Below are positions 32,361-43,216 of a stretch of 64,000 nt of DNA, in pieces. The translations under genes and the position numbers were made by a program. The notes under the pieces are model-generated. The model ran no database searches and was not told the origin of the DNA. It saw only the letters and a list, made by a program, of their open reading frames with translations. The stretch is from contig OZ038482.1 in assembly GCA_964036315.1 (NCBI GenBank), forward strand, positions 13,687,434-13,751,433, written 5' to 3'. Source of the DNA: Acanthosepion esculentum. Lineage: Eukaryota; Mollusca; Cephalopoda; Sepiida; Sepiidae. Positions within the stretch are counted from its first letter, which is position 1; each line of letters starts with the position of its first letter.

Positions 32361-34762
32361 TGTTATGGGGACTTACCCATAATAATAATGGACTATTCCG
32401 GACATCATAAATACTGCGCCTCAAGAGGAAGCAGCAGTGTGAGTCAGTCCTTTTTGGACGTCTCAGCTATTCGGTCGAACTCTCTGCCTCTGAGGCAGAG
32501 GGGAACTCTCTGCCTTTGGGCGGAGAGGAACCCGGACGAGGTTCCGCCGAAGGGCAGAACATCTTTCGGGGTGGTTGACCGCCCCGATCCCGTTTATACG
32601 GGTTCTACGGGCAATTTTTGCCCGAGCCTACGGGCTCGGAAAGCCCACATTAAACCGGCCTTGTGCCACATTCGACACACGTGGGCGTGTTGTTAAACAT
32701 CGTGTGAGTCAGTCCTTTTTGGACGTCTCAGCTATTCGGTCGAACTCTCTGCCTCTGAGGCAGAGGGGAACTCTCTGCCTTTGGACAGAGAGGAACTCGG
32801 ACGAGGCTCCGCCGAAGGGCAGAGCCTCGTTCGAGGTGGTTGACCACCCCGATTCCGTTTATACGGTTTCTACGGGTAATTTTTGCCCGAGCCTACGGGC
32901 TCGGAAAGCCCACATTAAACCGGCCTTGTGCCACATTCGACACACGTGGGCGTGTTGTTAAACATCGTGTGAGTCAGTCCTTTTTGGACGTCTCAGCTAT
33001 TCGGTCGAACTCTCTGCCTCTGAGGCAGAGGGGAACTCTCTGCCTTTGGACAGAGAGGAACTCGGACGAGGCTCCGCCGAAGGGCAGAGCCTCGTTCGAG
33101 GTGGTTGACCACCCCGATTCCGTTTATACGGTTTCTACGGGTAATTTTTGCCCGAGCCTACGGGCTCGGAAAGCCCACATTAAACCGGCCTTGTGCCACA
33201 TTCGACACACGTGGGCGTGTTGTTAAACATCGTGTGAGTCAGTCCTTTTTGGACGTCTCAGCTATTCGGTCGAACTCTCTGCCTCTGAGGCAGAGGGGAA
33301 CTCTCTGCCTTTGGGCAGAGAGGAACTCGGACGAGGTTCCGCCGAAGGGCAGAGCCTCGTTCGGGGTGGTTGACCACCCCGATCCCGTTTATACGGGTTC
33401 TACGGGCAATTTTTGCCCGAGCCTACGGGCTCGGAAAGCCCACATTAAACCGGCCTTGTGCCACATTCGACACACGTGGGCGTGTTGCTAAACATCGTGT
33501 GAGTCAGTCCTTTTTGGACGTCTCAGCTATTCGGTCGAACTCTCTGCCTCTGAGGCAGAGGGGAACTCTCTGCCTTTGGACAGAGAGGAACTCGGACGAG
33601 GCTCCGCCGAAGGGCAGAGCCTCGTTCGAGGTGGTTGACCACCCCGATTCCGTTTATACGGTTTCTACGGGTAATTTTTGCCCGAGCCTACGGGCTCGGA
33701 AAGCCCACATTAAACCGGCCTTGTGCCACATTCGACACACGTGGGCGTGTTGTTAAACATCGTGAGTCAGTCCTTTTTGGACGTCTCAGCTATTCGGTCG
33801 AACTCTCTGCCTCTGAGGCAGAGGGGAACTCTCTGCCTTTGGGCGGAGAGGAACCCGGACGAGGTTCCGCCGAAGGGCAGAACATCTTTCGGGGTGGTTG
33901 ACCGCCCCGATCCCGTTTATACGGGTTCTACGGGCAATTTTTGCCCGAGCCTACGGGCTCGGAAAGCCCACATTAAACCGGCCTTGTGCCACATTCGACA
34001 CACGTGGGCGTGTTGTTAAACATCGTGTGAGTCAGTCCTTTTTGGACGTCTCAGCTATTCGGTCGAACTCTCTGCCTCTGAGGCAGAGGGGAACTCTCTG
34101 CCTTTGGGCAGAGAGGAACTCGGACGAGGTTCCGCCGAAGGGCAGAGCCTCGTTCGGGGTGGTTGACCACCCCGATCCCGTTTATACGGGTTCTACGGGC
34201 AATTTTTGCCCGAGCCTACGGGCTCGGAAAGCCCACATTAAACCGGCCTTGTGCCACATTCGACACACGTGGGCGTGTTGCTAAACATCGTGTGAGTCAG
34301 TCCTTTTTGGACGTCTCAGCTAGCCGGTCGAGCTCTCTGCCTCTGAGGCAGATGGGAACTCTCTGCCTCTGAACAGGGAGGAACTCGGACGAGGCTCCGC
34401 CGAAGGGTAGAGCCTCGTCCGGGGAGGTTGACCAACCCGATCCCGTTTATACGGGTTCTACGGACAAATTTTGACACACGTGGGCGTGTTAATGAACATC
34501 ATGTGAGTCAGACACAGAGTCAGAGTCAGTCAGAGACAGAGTAAATCGTCTGACGATTACTGTAATACATTGGAATAGTGATACTGGTCGAGACAACATA
34601 GTTCTCTCTAACCTAACCTCATTGTTATTACTAACACTTCTACTTCTTTTGTACATATTCTGTTTGTAATATATCTGTGTTATTCCATACCTGTGTTCGA
34701 GTTATTCTTCATTGGTTCTACCTTGGACCATCACCGTGGTACAAGGAACTTGGACCATAACA
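32361..34762 (+). repeat. 3' LTR expanded to 2.4 kb
   Basis: Outer parts 32361-32438 and about 34503-34762 match the 324-bp 5' LTR. The middle is the tandem array. The LTR ends ACCATAACA before CGTAC. Confidence 0.95.
32439..34502 (+). repeat. GC-rich 265-bp tandem array (8 units) inside the 3' LTR
   Basis: Unit starts at 32439, 32704, 32969, 33234, 33499, 33762, 34027 and 34292. The fifth unit is 263 bp and the eighth has an internal deletion. Sequence variants give the order A-B-B-C-B-A-C-D. Each unit is a chain of perfect or near-perfect hairpins, for example CTCTGCCTCTGAGGCAGAG, GGGGTGGTTGACCACCCC, CGGGCAATTTTTGCCCG and CGAGCCTACGGGCTCG. Because 265 is not divisible by 3, the 128-codon open frames that recur in it are offset from unit to unit and are unlikely to be genes. 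Confidence 0.95.
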
Positions 34763-35835
34763 CGTACAAAAAATGATATACAACATTTTCCAAGCGTTTA
34801 AATATTCCGAGATCGACAATTCGTAGCATTATCAAGAAGTACAACAAGAAGTACAACAAGAAGTACAACGAGTCTCACTGTGTTGAGAATAAATTAAGGA
34901 CTAGCAGAAAAGGGTTAATTTCTGAGAAAATAGAATGGAAAATTGTTAGAGATGTCTCGAAAAATCCTCATATAGCGACAAAGGACATTGGCGATGATGT
35001 AAAGGCATCAGTGTTGACTGTATCGAAGAAGACAGTCATTAGATGCCCTCATGGAACAGGCCTTCGAGCTTGTCGCCCAAAGCAAAATCCATCTCTTAAG
35101 GCTAAACACCTAAAATGCAGATTAGCTTGTGATCGAAGCCATCTAGGATATGGGAGTAAATATTGGAACTTTTATGATCATATGAAAATAAACTAGATTT
35201 ATTTGGACACATAAATTTCCGTAATTTATCGAGGAACGTGAATGAAGTTCACAAACCCAAAATATCTTCCCTACAATTAAGTACAGTGGCGGGAACATAC
35301 TGCTCTGGGGATGGTTTGCTGTGTCTGGGTCGGGAGAACTAGTGAGAGTGCAGGAAATCATGGATAAAGAGCAGAATTCGGCTATTCTTTAAAATAATGT
35401 AAAACAAAGTTCACGAAAGCTGTATTTCGCACATTGCAACATGAGAATGCTCTGAAACACAGCGCACGAATTATTACATGGTACTTAGATGACAACACAA
35501 TTAAGGTCTTGGCATACCACGCACAAAGTCCTGACCTAAACCACCATTGTAAATTTATGAGCATATTTGAAGAAAAAGTCAGAGAAAAAAAAGTCCTAAT
35601 TTGGAAGAAATAGAATCTATTGCCAAGGAAGAATGGACCAAAATTTATATCAGTGTGTTTAGTGACCTTTTAAGGATCTATCAAAAACAATTAAAGGCAA
35701 TAATCAATAATCAATAATAATGGTTACGCAATTGATTATTGAGGCATGAAACCAAATAATTTTGTCTTATGTTAAATGTTTTTGGTATTATTGTTTGAGA
35801 TCAAAATAAGAATTTTGTTGTCACTGCACGATCTT
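34763..35835 (+). pseudogene. Tc1-family transposase 3' part (resumes after Gypsy)
   Basis: Continues the transposase begun at 27639 with YTTFSKRLNIPRSTIRSI, KKTVIRCPHGTGLRAC and LKCRLACDRSHLGYGSKYW. The catalytic core is degraded. The first Asp region is scrambled near 35165-35200, and YHAQSPDLNHHC at about 35515 is the remains of the SPDLNPIE block. An expansion of AAGAAGTACAAC (three copies, 34833-34868) lengthens the N-terminal part. A possible terminal inverted repeat end (TTTTGTTGTCACTG) lies at about 35814-35827. Confidence 0.8.
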
Positions 35836-35952
35836 TCAAATCTGTTATTTCATCATTTGTGAAAAAATGCACATGAAGTTTCCATGAAAATTTGAGGTAT
35901 TACAGCTTTATTTGTAATTATAGAAGTGGGTGGGAATATTTTTCTCCACATT

Positions 35953-35953
<1 letters not shown>

Positions 35954-36021
<68 letters not shown>
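35954..36021. repeat. (TA)n microsatellite
   Basis: Perfect TA tract. Confidence 0.97.
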
Positions 36022-36022
<1 letters not shown>

Positions 36023-36325
36023 CGCTCTCACGTCGAACTCGAAGTATGAGGGTCAGACAGATCAGTTCCCAGAAACTGAAAGCCCGACAGCCACACAGGA
36101 TTTGATTATAGTGGTGAAGGCTTTGTGCAGGGCCATCCACACTTTTTGGAGGGACGAATACAGGGACCTGGTGCAACGGATGCCACAAGGTCCCCAAACG
36201 ACCCTCCGCAGGTTTTGAATTCAGAGTTGTCCTTCTCCTAGACCAGTTGCCATCCAAGGCTATAGAACCAAGTCTGTCCTGCTATTTACCCATAGTTGGA
36301 GGGAGAAGAAGAGGATTCACACCTT
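36022..36325 (+). repeat. Repeat fragment shared in part with 15810-15900
   Basis: Comparatively GC-rich. The segment 36205-36260 matches 15815-15880. Bounded by (TA)n on both sides. Confidence 0.5.
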
Positions 36326-36326
36326 T

Positions 36327-36328
<2 letters not shown>

Positions 36329-36391
<63 letters not shown>
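36329..36391. repeat. (TA)n microsatellite
   Basis: Perfect TA tract. Confidence 0.97.
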
Positions 36392-36393
<2 letters not shown>

Positions 36394-36474
36394 GAGGCAC
36401 GGTGGAGTAATGGATAACGGCTTGGATTGAGGATTGAGTTCGAATTCCAGTCGATTCCATTACATTCACTTACG

Positions 36475-36475
<1 letters not shown>
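36392..36475 (+). repeat. tRNA-derived SINE head between (TA)n tracts
   Basis: GGAGGCACGGTGGAGTAATG resembles an A-box region and TTGAGTTCGAATTCCAG a B box. No full cloverleaf forms. (TA)n tracts border both sides. Confidence 0.55.
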
Positions 36476-36477
<2 letters not shown>

Positions 36478-36546
<69 letters not shown>

Positions 36547-36580
36547 ATCTCTTTATATATATATGTATATATATATATAT
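36478..36580. repeat. (TA)n microsatellite
   Basis: Long TA tract to 36543 plus a shorter interrupted one to 36580. Confidence 0.97.
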
Positions 36581-36899
36581 ACCATCATTCCGACACGCAA
36601 ATAGACCAAGGGGAGATAACACAATCAAACCTTGCATGTACATAAACAATTCTAGACAAAATCAATACAAGAAACAACCACATAGAAAATACATATGAAA
36701 AAAGAGCAGCAAATAGAAACTACAACTTTGGAGTAAACAGACCACAAAATCAGAACTACAGATAAAACCTCAGGCTGAACCAAAGCCGACACATAACAAA
36801 CAAGTACTAAGGACAGAACAACAGATAGAATAGAAAAATGCACAATAATCACATATACAGCAGCATAAAACATACTCACATTTGAAACAATATGGAGGA

Positions 36900-38090
36900 A
36901 CCTCATCTTAACAACCGTTTTTTAGAGAGAAGCCAGAAGTACATGGAACAGGACGGTCCACAACCAGGAAAAAGCGAAAGTAATCAAACCTTTCACAAAA
37001 ATCATTAACACCCAGACAAATAGACATCCTATGTAAAATTCACACCAACAGCCCCAAAACGAAATGTAGCAGAAATGAAAGATGATGTTACGGAATTCTG
37101 TAGAAGACTCAGGCTAGCAGAACAATTCTTTGAAGAACACAATTATAAATCGCTAGTAAAAAATCAAGAAAGATTATCAACCCCCAAAAGGTAAAAATGC
37201 AGCCCTTGATGAATTCTGTAATTACATCTCTAACTTCCCATTTGACAAAATGGAAATGCCACAAAGTTCAACTTCACCAGACAACAATGGAACCAATTAA
37301 ACGACCTAAAAACGATAAACATCTTGTTATAAAAGAAGCGGACAAAGGAGGCGGGTGCAGTTGTTACTATAGATACAGACCAGGATACAAGCATCATACA
37401 AAATATGCTACAGGACGCGATACCTGCCTATGAAGAAGCCAGGGAATACCAACCTCACGAAATGATGAAAAAACTCATCAATTTAATACACTCATATCGA
37501 GACTGTCTTACTTCTAAGGACCATGCCTACCTTACAAACTTTAGATATAAAACAAGCAATTTTTATGGACTATATTAAATACACAAAAGTAAACTCATTA
37601 CCGAAACATGCAATACTACAAAAGCTAAATGCGTGAATATACCCACACCAAAACTAAAGCCTATAATAGCAGGCCCAATTTGCGAGACACATCGTCTAAG
37701 CAAGATTCTAGACATCCTATTAAATACGTTCGGATTGGAGTTTCATTCGAGATGTTCTAGATTTTCTCAATCATCAACGAGATAAACCATAATACTTATA
37801 TGGTCTCAACTGATGTTGTGAACTTATATCGCACATTCCACATGACTACTGAATAGAGGCCATAAAATCCTGGCTAGAAACGTTTCCCTATGAGCTACCA
37901 AATCATATCATAGGGGATTTCATCATAGAAACACTAGAATTCATCTTTAAAAAACAATTATTTCATGTGCAACGAAACGCCATACCGACCATGGGGACAA
38001 AGGTTGCACCAACATATGCCAACCTAGTCATGGGATACCATGAACTAAAAATCTATGATAGAACCTCGGAAGTCTATGGGAATGATTTCT
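36900..38090 (+). pseudogene. Penelope-like element reverse transcriptase, broken
   Basis: Pieces in order: LTPRQIDILCK, FTPTAPKRNVAEMKDDV..FCRRLRLAEQF (about 37035-37120), KNDKHLVIKEADKGG (37308), YQPHEMMKKLINLIHSYRDC, SNFYGLY-IHKSK, KPIIAGPICETHRLSK, and the PLE-type motif MGTKVAPTYANLVMG at about 37990-38035. Many frameshifts and stops. It is truncated before the catalytic YxDD box, ending near 38090. Sequence from about 36600 may belong to its 5' part. Confidence 0.8.
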
Positions 38091-38099
38091 GTTGCAACA

Positions 38100-38505
38100 A
38101 GAAAACTGGAAAAATATCTATAGCATTTCAAGTTCAAGTTGGTAATAATCAAGTTCAAGGTCGATTAATCAATTTCAAATTGGGACTAAACAATTTCAAG
38201 TTGGTACCTTCCAGGTGTAAATGTAAATGTCCAAGAACGGCAATTCACGACATAGGTCATCAGTTAAACACACCATATATGCATTTTGATTAAATTAATC
38301 ACGATCACGTGGTTTTCTTTAACAAACATAATATTTCATTCTTAGCCCCAACGCATCTGTAACTAACAAAGTTTTAATTCTTCTCTGTAAAATTCACATA
38401 TTATAAATAAATATCACTATATTAAATATTAGGTGCCTTTTTTTCCAATCCTCATTTTAATCTATACAATACAGAATCTTTCTAACAATTTATATATATA
38501 AATAT
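38100..38505. other. AT-rich sequence after PLE break
   Basis: Contains short internal repetition of TTTCAAGTT/TTCAAGTTGG between 38127 and 38205. Nothing else recognised. Confidence 0.45.
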
Positions 38506-38507
38506 AT

Positions 38508-38873
38508 TAAGACATTTTTATGTTTATACGTTCTTTTTATAGATAGAAATATTTAAGTAAATGCTCTGTTTATAATAAACAATATTAAACAACATTTACC
38601 GGCCTGAATGTCCGAGAAATTTTCACAGAAAATATTCATCCTCCGACAGGATTCGAACCTGCATCCTATACGGAACCGTCATTTAATTTGACGTGCCTTA
38701 ACCGTTTCGGCCACAGAGAAGCGTTCGGCTAGCAAGGTCGAATTTACTGCCTTTAAACTTCAATCTTCCATGAATCTCTCACGTGCCTTCATATCTGCTC
38801 AATGCGTATCCAAATGTAAACAAATGACGTCACACATTATGAAATGGACAAAGTCCGACAATTATTTTAAGAC

Positions 38874-38875
<2 letters not shown>
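38508..38875 (-). repeat. tRNA-containing dispersed repeat F5, copy 2
   Basis: Parallels 20880-21226. The minus-strand tRNA-like block at about 38638-38722 has A-box-like TGGCCGAAACGGTTAAGGC and B-box-like CAGGTTCGAATCC. It ends in (TA)n. Confidence 0.75.

Positions 38876-38927
<52 letters not shown>
38876..38927. repeat. (TA)n microsatellite
   Basis: Tail of the F5 copy. Confidence 0.97.
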
Positions 38928-38930
<3 letters not shown>

Positions 38931-39880
38931 TATATGTGTCACAAGGCGGAGAATCTATGTGTTACTACTCAGTTGTAATTGATCAAGCAAGACATGCTTG
39001 TTAACTATAGCACTAAATCGAACTAATGCCGATACTTACAGCGATATTATAGTCTAGGTAAATATATTTACATAAAATACATTTCCATTAAATATAATTA
39101 CATAAAATATAATTAGATAAAATTTATTTACATGAAATTTACAAATTTACGCTCTAAAGATATAAGAAAACAAAAGGTACGAAAATAGTTTGATTTCAGA
39201 AATCTATTATATTTTATCGTCAGATGACAAGCGGATTAGATAGTTTAACGTTCCATTGTCTGATTCCTATGGACACAGAGCAAAGACGGATTAATGATAT
39301 GATCGGATTATACGACATAAATAGTTACGTGTGTCATGAGGCTAGATCCGACTTAAACATCTCTGAGATATTGTTCAACGACAATGTATTTAAATACAAG
39401 TTATCGAGATTGTAAATAGGAATTTTATACTGTTCGATACAAGTTAGGATGAAAAGAAGGTCAGACTGTAGAACTGCATCTGGTGAATGGATTCATGTCA
39501 AAACAGACAAATAGTAAATGCGAATGAAACTCTTTCATCATATATTGGTTGGACGAGGAGAATTGTATGTGCTGAATGGTCTGATTAGAAACACAAATAG
39601 TCCTCGCGAATAAAAGCATTTCATTAAATGTTGGACCGATTAGAAACCTTGTATAAGGCAGTGAAAGAAACGTAGCAAATAAATATATATATATATATAA
39701 AATAGAAGAAACTCGGATATAAGTAATTGTACATGAAGAATGGAATGAAAGAAACATATAAAACAGTAAATATGATCTTTAAAAGTTTGCCCGTTTAAAT
39801 AAGTTACGATTAGAGGACTTATGCTTGTAGGCTGAATTGATAGCAACTTAAGTAGAAAGTATGAATGGGTAGAACATTCA
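38928..39880. other. Unannotated AT-rich sequence
   Basis: Short frames only. No family recognised. Confidence 0.5.
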
Positions 39881-39884
39881 CAAT

Positions 39885-40370
39885 AGCGTAAAGACATCAG
39901 GGTTGACTTTATCGACTAAGACAGTCATTAGATGCCTTCATCGAGCAGGACTTGTCGCCCACACTTAAAATCCCTAAACACCTAAAATGCAGATTAGCTT
40001 ACGCTAGAAGCCATCTAGAACAAGGGGGTAAATATTGCAACTCTGTTTTATGGTCAGATGAAACCAAACTAGATTTATTTGGACATATGAATTGCCATAA
40101 TTTATGGAGGAAAGTGAATGAAGCCCACACCAAAAATACCCTCCCTACAATTCAGTACAGTGGTGGGAGCATTCTACTCTGGGTATGTTTTGCTGCTTCT
40201 GGACCAGGACAGTACAGCGTATCACGGAGAAAGAGCATCATTTAGCTATTTGCATATTTGAAGAAAATAGGAAGAGAGAGAAGTCCTTCGAATTTAAAGC
40301 TATTGCCATGGAAGAATGGAGCAAAATCTGATTAAAAGCTGTCAAATTAAAGGCATATCAGATTTAATAA
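39885..40370 (+). pseudogene. Tc1-family transposase remnant, internally deleted
   Basis: Same family as 34763-35835. It keeps KTVIRCLHRAGL, HLKCRLAYARSH, VLWSDETKLDLFGHM (first catalytic Asp at about 40055) and the LPTIQYSGGSILLWVCFAASG block. The region with the second Asp and the SPDLNPIE block is deleted at about 40225-40250, where the C-terminal IFEENRKRE segment begins. Confidence 0.82.
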
Positions 40371-41030
40371 TTTTCACTTGCAAAATGGATTAACATGAAG
40401 TCAAATTATAAATGGTAATAAATACTTGAAAAGAAATGTTGGCCAGGAATAAATAACTTGAAACTTAAGAATGGATTGGTAGTCAATGTGAATAAAAAGT
40501 TATGATCAATATTTGGTCAAATTATAATGACATCAAGTTTGTACGCGTAGAATTGATTCATAGAAATAACATTTGAATACGTGATTAAAAGGATTCCATA
40601 AAATAATGATCGGATTATAATAAGATCGACTTCTAGTTTATGTGTCTGTGGAATGGAAGCAGAAATGGCAAAAATGAATACGAGTTTTGATGCGAAACGG
40701 AATACATGAAAACCGATTTGTCGACCGTTCTTTTCACCGATAGCCATTCTGTACATCAATAATAATCGATGACTACACGAAATACGTAAAGACTGTGAAG
40801 CCACTTTTGGAAACTGCCATCACGGGTTAAAACATTAACAATATCGTGGTGATAAGATGCCTTGGTGGGCAGGATGATAGGTGCTGAGAGGAGGTGACAA
40901 ATAACAAGTTTCAAATTATCTTAACAAAATACAAGGGGTGAATTGTAACTTGTTCCAATGCCAAGTAAATACAGGTTTTTGGTACTTGTCACCTAATACG
41001 AGACATTAAGAGTAACTCAACATAGAGGTT
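40371..41030. other. Unannotated AT-rich sequence
   Basis: Nothing supported. Confidence 0.5.
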
Positions 41031-41033
41031 ACT

Positions 41034-41865
41034 AAATGATGTAATGTGATAAATAAGGTAATGCGATAAATGATATATGTGATAAATGAGGTTATTTGAT
41101 AAATGATATATGTGATAAATGAGGTGTGTGATAAATGAGGCAATGTGATAAATGAGGTAATGTGATAAATGAGGCAATGTGATAAATGAGGTTATGTGAT
41201 AAATGAGGTATGTGATAAATTAGATATGTGATGAATGGGGTGTGTGATAAATGTAGCAATATGATAGATGAGGTTATGTGATGAATGAGGTTATGTGATA
41301 AATTAAATATGTGATAAATGAGGTGTGTGATAAATGAGGTAATGTGATAAATGAGGTAGTGCGATAAATGAGATTATTTGATGAATGAGATATGTGATAA
41401 ATGAGGTGTGCGATAAATGAGATATGTGATAAATGAGGTATGTGATAATTGGGGTAATGTGATAAATGATGTAATGTGACAAACGAGGTATGTGATAAAT
41501 GAGGTGTGTGATAAATGAGGTAATGTGACAAATGATGTTATTTGATAAATGAGGTTATTTGATAAATGAAGTGTGTGATAAATGAGGTAATGTGATAAAT
41601 GAGGTAATACGATAAATGATGTAATGCTATAAATGAGATATGTGATAAATGAGGCTATGTGATAAATGAGGTTATTCGATGAATGAGATATGTGATACAT
41701 GCGGTATGTGATAAATGAGGTAATGTGATAAATGAGGTTATGTGATAAATGAGGTATGTGATAAATGAGTCAATGTGATAAATGAGTTTATGTGATAAAT
41801 GAGATTATGTGATAAATGAGGTAATGTAATTAATGGAATAATGTGATAAATGAGGTGTGTGATAA
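41034..41865 (+). repeat. Minisatellite, unit about 15-21 bp (TGTGATAAATGAGGTA)
   Basis: Roughly 45-50 imperfect units with consensus TGTGATAAATGAGGT followed by A or TA. Length variation is mainly in the spacer between GAGGT and GTGATAAATG. The Ser/Tyr/His frames on the minus strand translate the repeat. Confidence 0.95.
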
Positions 41866-41869
41866 TATA

Positions 41870-42745
41870 AGAGTAGGAAGTGAAGCTTGTGTGAATATGG
41901 AGCATAGATAATCATAGATTCTTGAGTTGAAGAGGTTGATATTTTAGTGTTTGTAGCAGCATCCACGCGGTAGTTTCTTCCACAACCTCGCTTTTATGTA
42001 TGTAATTGTATTGGGACACCATCTTGTTTTGCCGTGTATATTATTCATTTTATTTATGTGTACATTACAATATATCAATATAATATTAAACTTTTATTTT
42101 ATTAGATTATTTCTTAATAGTTTTCTAATATTTTTCTAACTGACAATAATTATTGTCATTCAGAATTAATAACAGTAATCCTTTGTAGAATGAAAAACAA
42201 ACATCGATTGGTATCTGATTAAACTTAATCACCTAAAAATAATGAAAGAGTTTTCGAAGATGCGATATTGCTTCACAGGTTATTGTTAGTGGATACCCCT
42301 GTTTAAAGTAGATGCTTCATTTTGATTTTTAAACTGTGTATTATGGGCCTGCGCACTCGAGAAAATTTAAAGAAAATGTGAGCAATGTTTGAAGTAATCA
42401 AAATGTCTGAAAATTAAGAGAAGGAGGTAAAGCGTGAGTTTAAAGTGAAAAAAAAATTGAAGAAAAGTAAAAATAATCATGACACCTTAGACAGGCGCAT
42501 GGCCGTACGCGCGCAAACGCACGCACGAACACAAACAATACGGGGAAAAACTTACAGCAATGATAAGTGCATAAAAAAGAAAACTCAAGAAATACAAACA
42601 GTCAATTGCTGATATACACTGAAGAGTAGATGGAGTGATTGCTAGAGGGTCCGACTACGAAACTCTGGAGTCGGGATGCTGAAGGTAACATCAATCAGCT
42701 AAGTGTCAAACCTTTTACCTATATTAATTATCTCCGTCTCTCTCA
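41870..42745. other. Unannotated sequence
   Basis: No gene recognised. Confidence 0.5.
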
Positions 42746-42749
42746 TTAA

Positions 42750-42969
42750 GATGACAATTACATTTCAATATATCAAACAATACACGGACGAAACAATAAT
42801 GATAGTCGCGTGGTCATGTGTGACGTCACGAGCTGCGACGCGATTTTCGATTCCGCGTCTCGTCTAAACGAGTTTGTCGTTGCTTTGAAATTTTTCATAC
42901 AACAAAAACAGACTAAAATTATTGTTTCGTCCGTGTATTGTTTGATATATTGAAATGTAATTGTCATCT
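42750..42969. mobile_element. Inverted repeat with perfect 51-bp arms
   Basis: 42750-42800 and 42918-42969 are exact or near-exact reverse complements (ATGACAATTACATTTCAATA..). The spacer is about 117 bp. Directly upstream of the stub at 42970. Confidence 0.85.
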
Positions 42970-43162
42970 TTGATAATAGCTTGTGTAAGTCGAAAGCTTA
43001 GGTTAGATTTAAACATGTATCAATATGATAATTTCCTTTCGTCTTTCAATGATAATGTGATTAAGCTTATCAGACAATATGAAAGTAATTTACTTAAAAT
43101 AAATAGACAAAACTTGTCTATATTATTTAATGAAACATGCATCAATCAATCAATCAATCAAT

Positions 43163-43165
<3 letters not shown>
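42970..43165 (+). mobile_element. Penelope-like terminal stub
   Basis: A frame ending LSILFNETCINQS that runs into (CAAT)n(TA)n, paralogous to the stubs at 573-750 and 7922-8110. A hammerhead-like core (TTGATAA, hairpin, CGAAAGCTT at about 42969-42999) precedes it. Confidence 0.5.

Positions 43166-43212
<47 letters not shown>
43141..43212. repeat. (CAAT)n(TA)n microsatellite
   Basis: Six ATCA-type units then about 22 TA units. Confidence 0.97.

Positions 43213-43216
<4 letters not shown>

Larger units (their letters stand above)
27691..34767 (+). mobile_element. Ty3/Gypsy LTR retrotransposon (Mag-like), complete but inactive
   Basis: Flanked by CGTAC at 27691-27695 and 34763-34767, the 5-bp target duplication. 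LTRs start TGTTATGG and end CCATAACA. Order is LTR, primer site, gag with two zinc knuckles, protease, RT, RNase H, integrase, polypurine tract, LTR, which is Ty3/Gypsy order. The two-knuckle gag and the YLDD RT box recall the Mag / K02A2.6 group; that placement is by eye. LTR copies differ at about a dozen of 324 positions, so the insertion is not recent. Every ORF is broken. Confidence 0.93.

Noticed and set aside
32575..34372. Series of 128-codon ORFs in the 265-bp array
   Set aside because: They recur because the unit lacks stops in places. The unit length is not a multiple of 3 and the sequence is explained by hairpins, so no protein is inferred.
36652..36906. 84-codon hydrophobic minus-strand ORF
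   Set aside because: Lies antisense to probable PLE 5' sequence. Hydrophobicity is a by-product of A-rich coding on the other strand.
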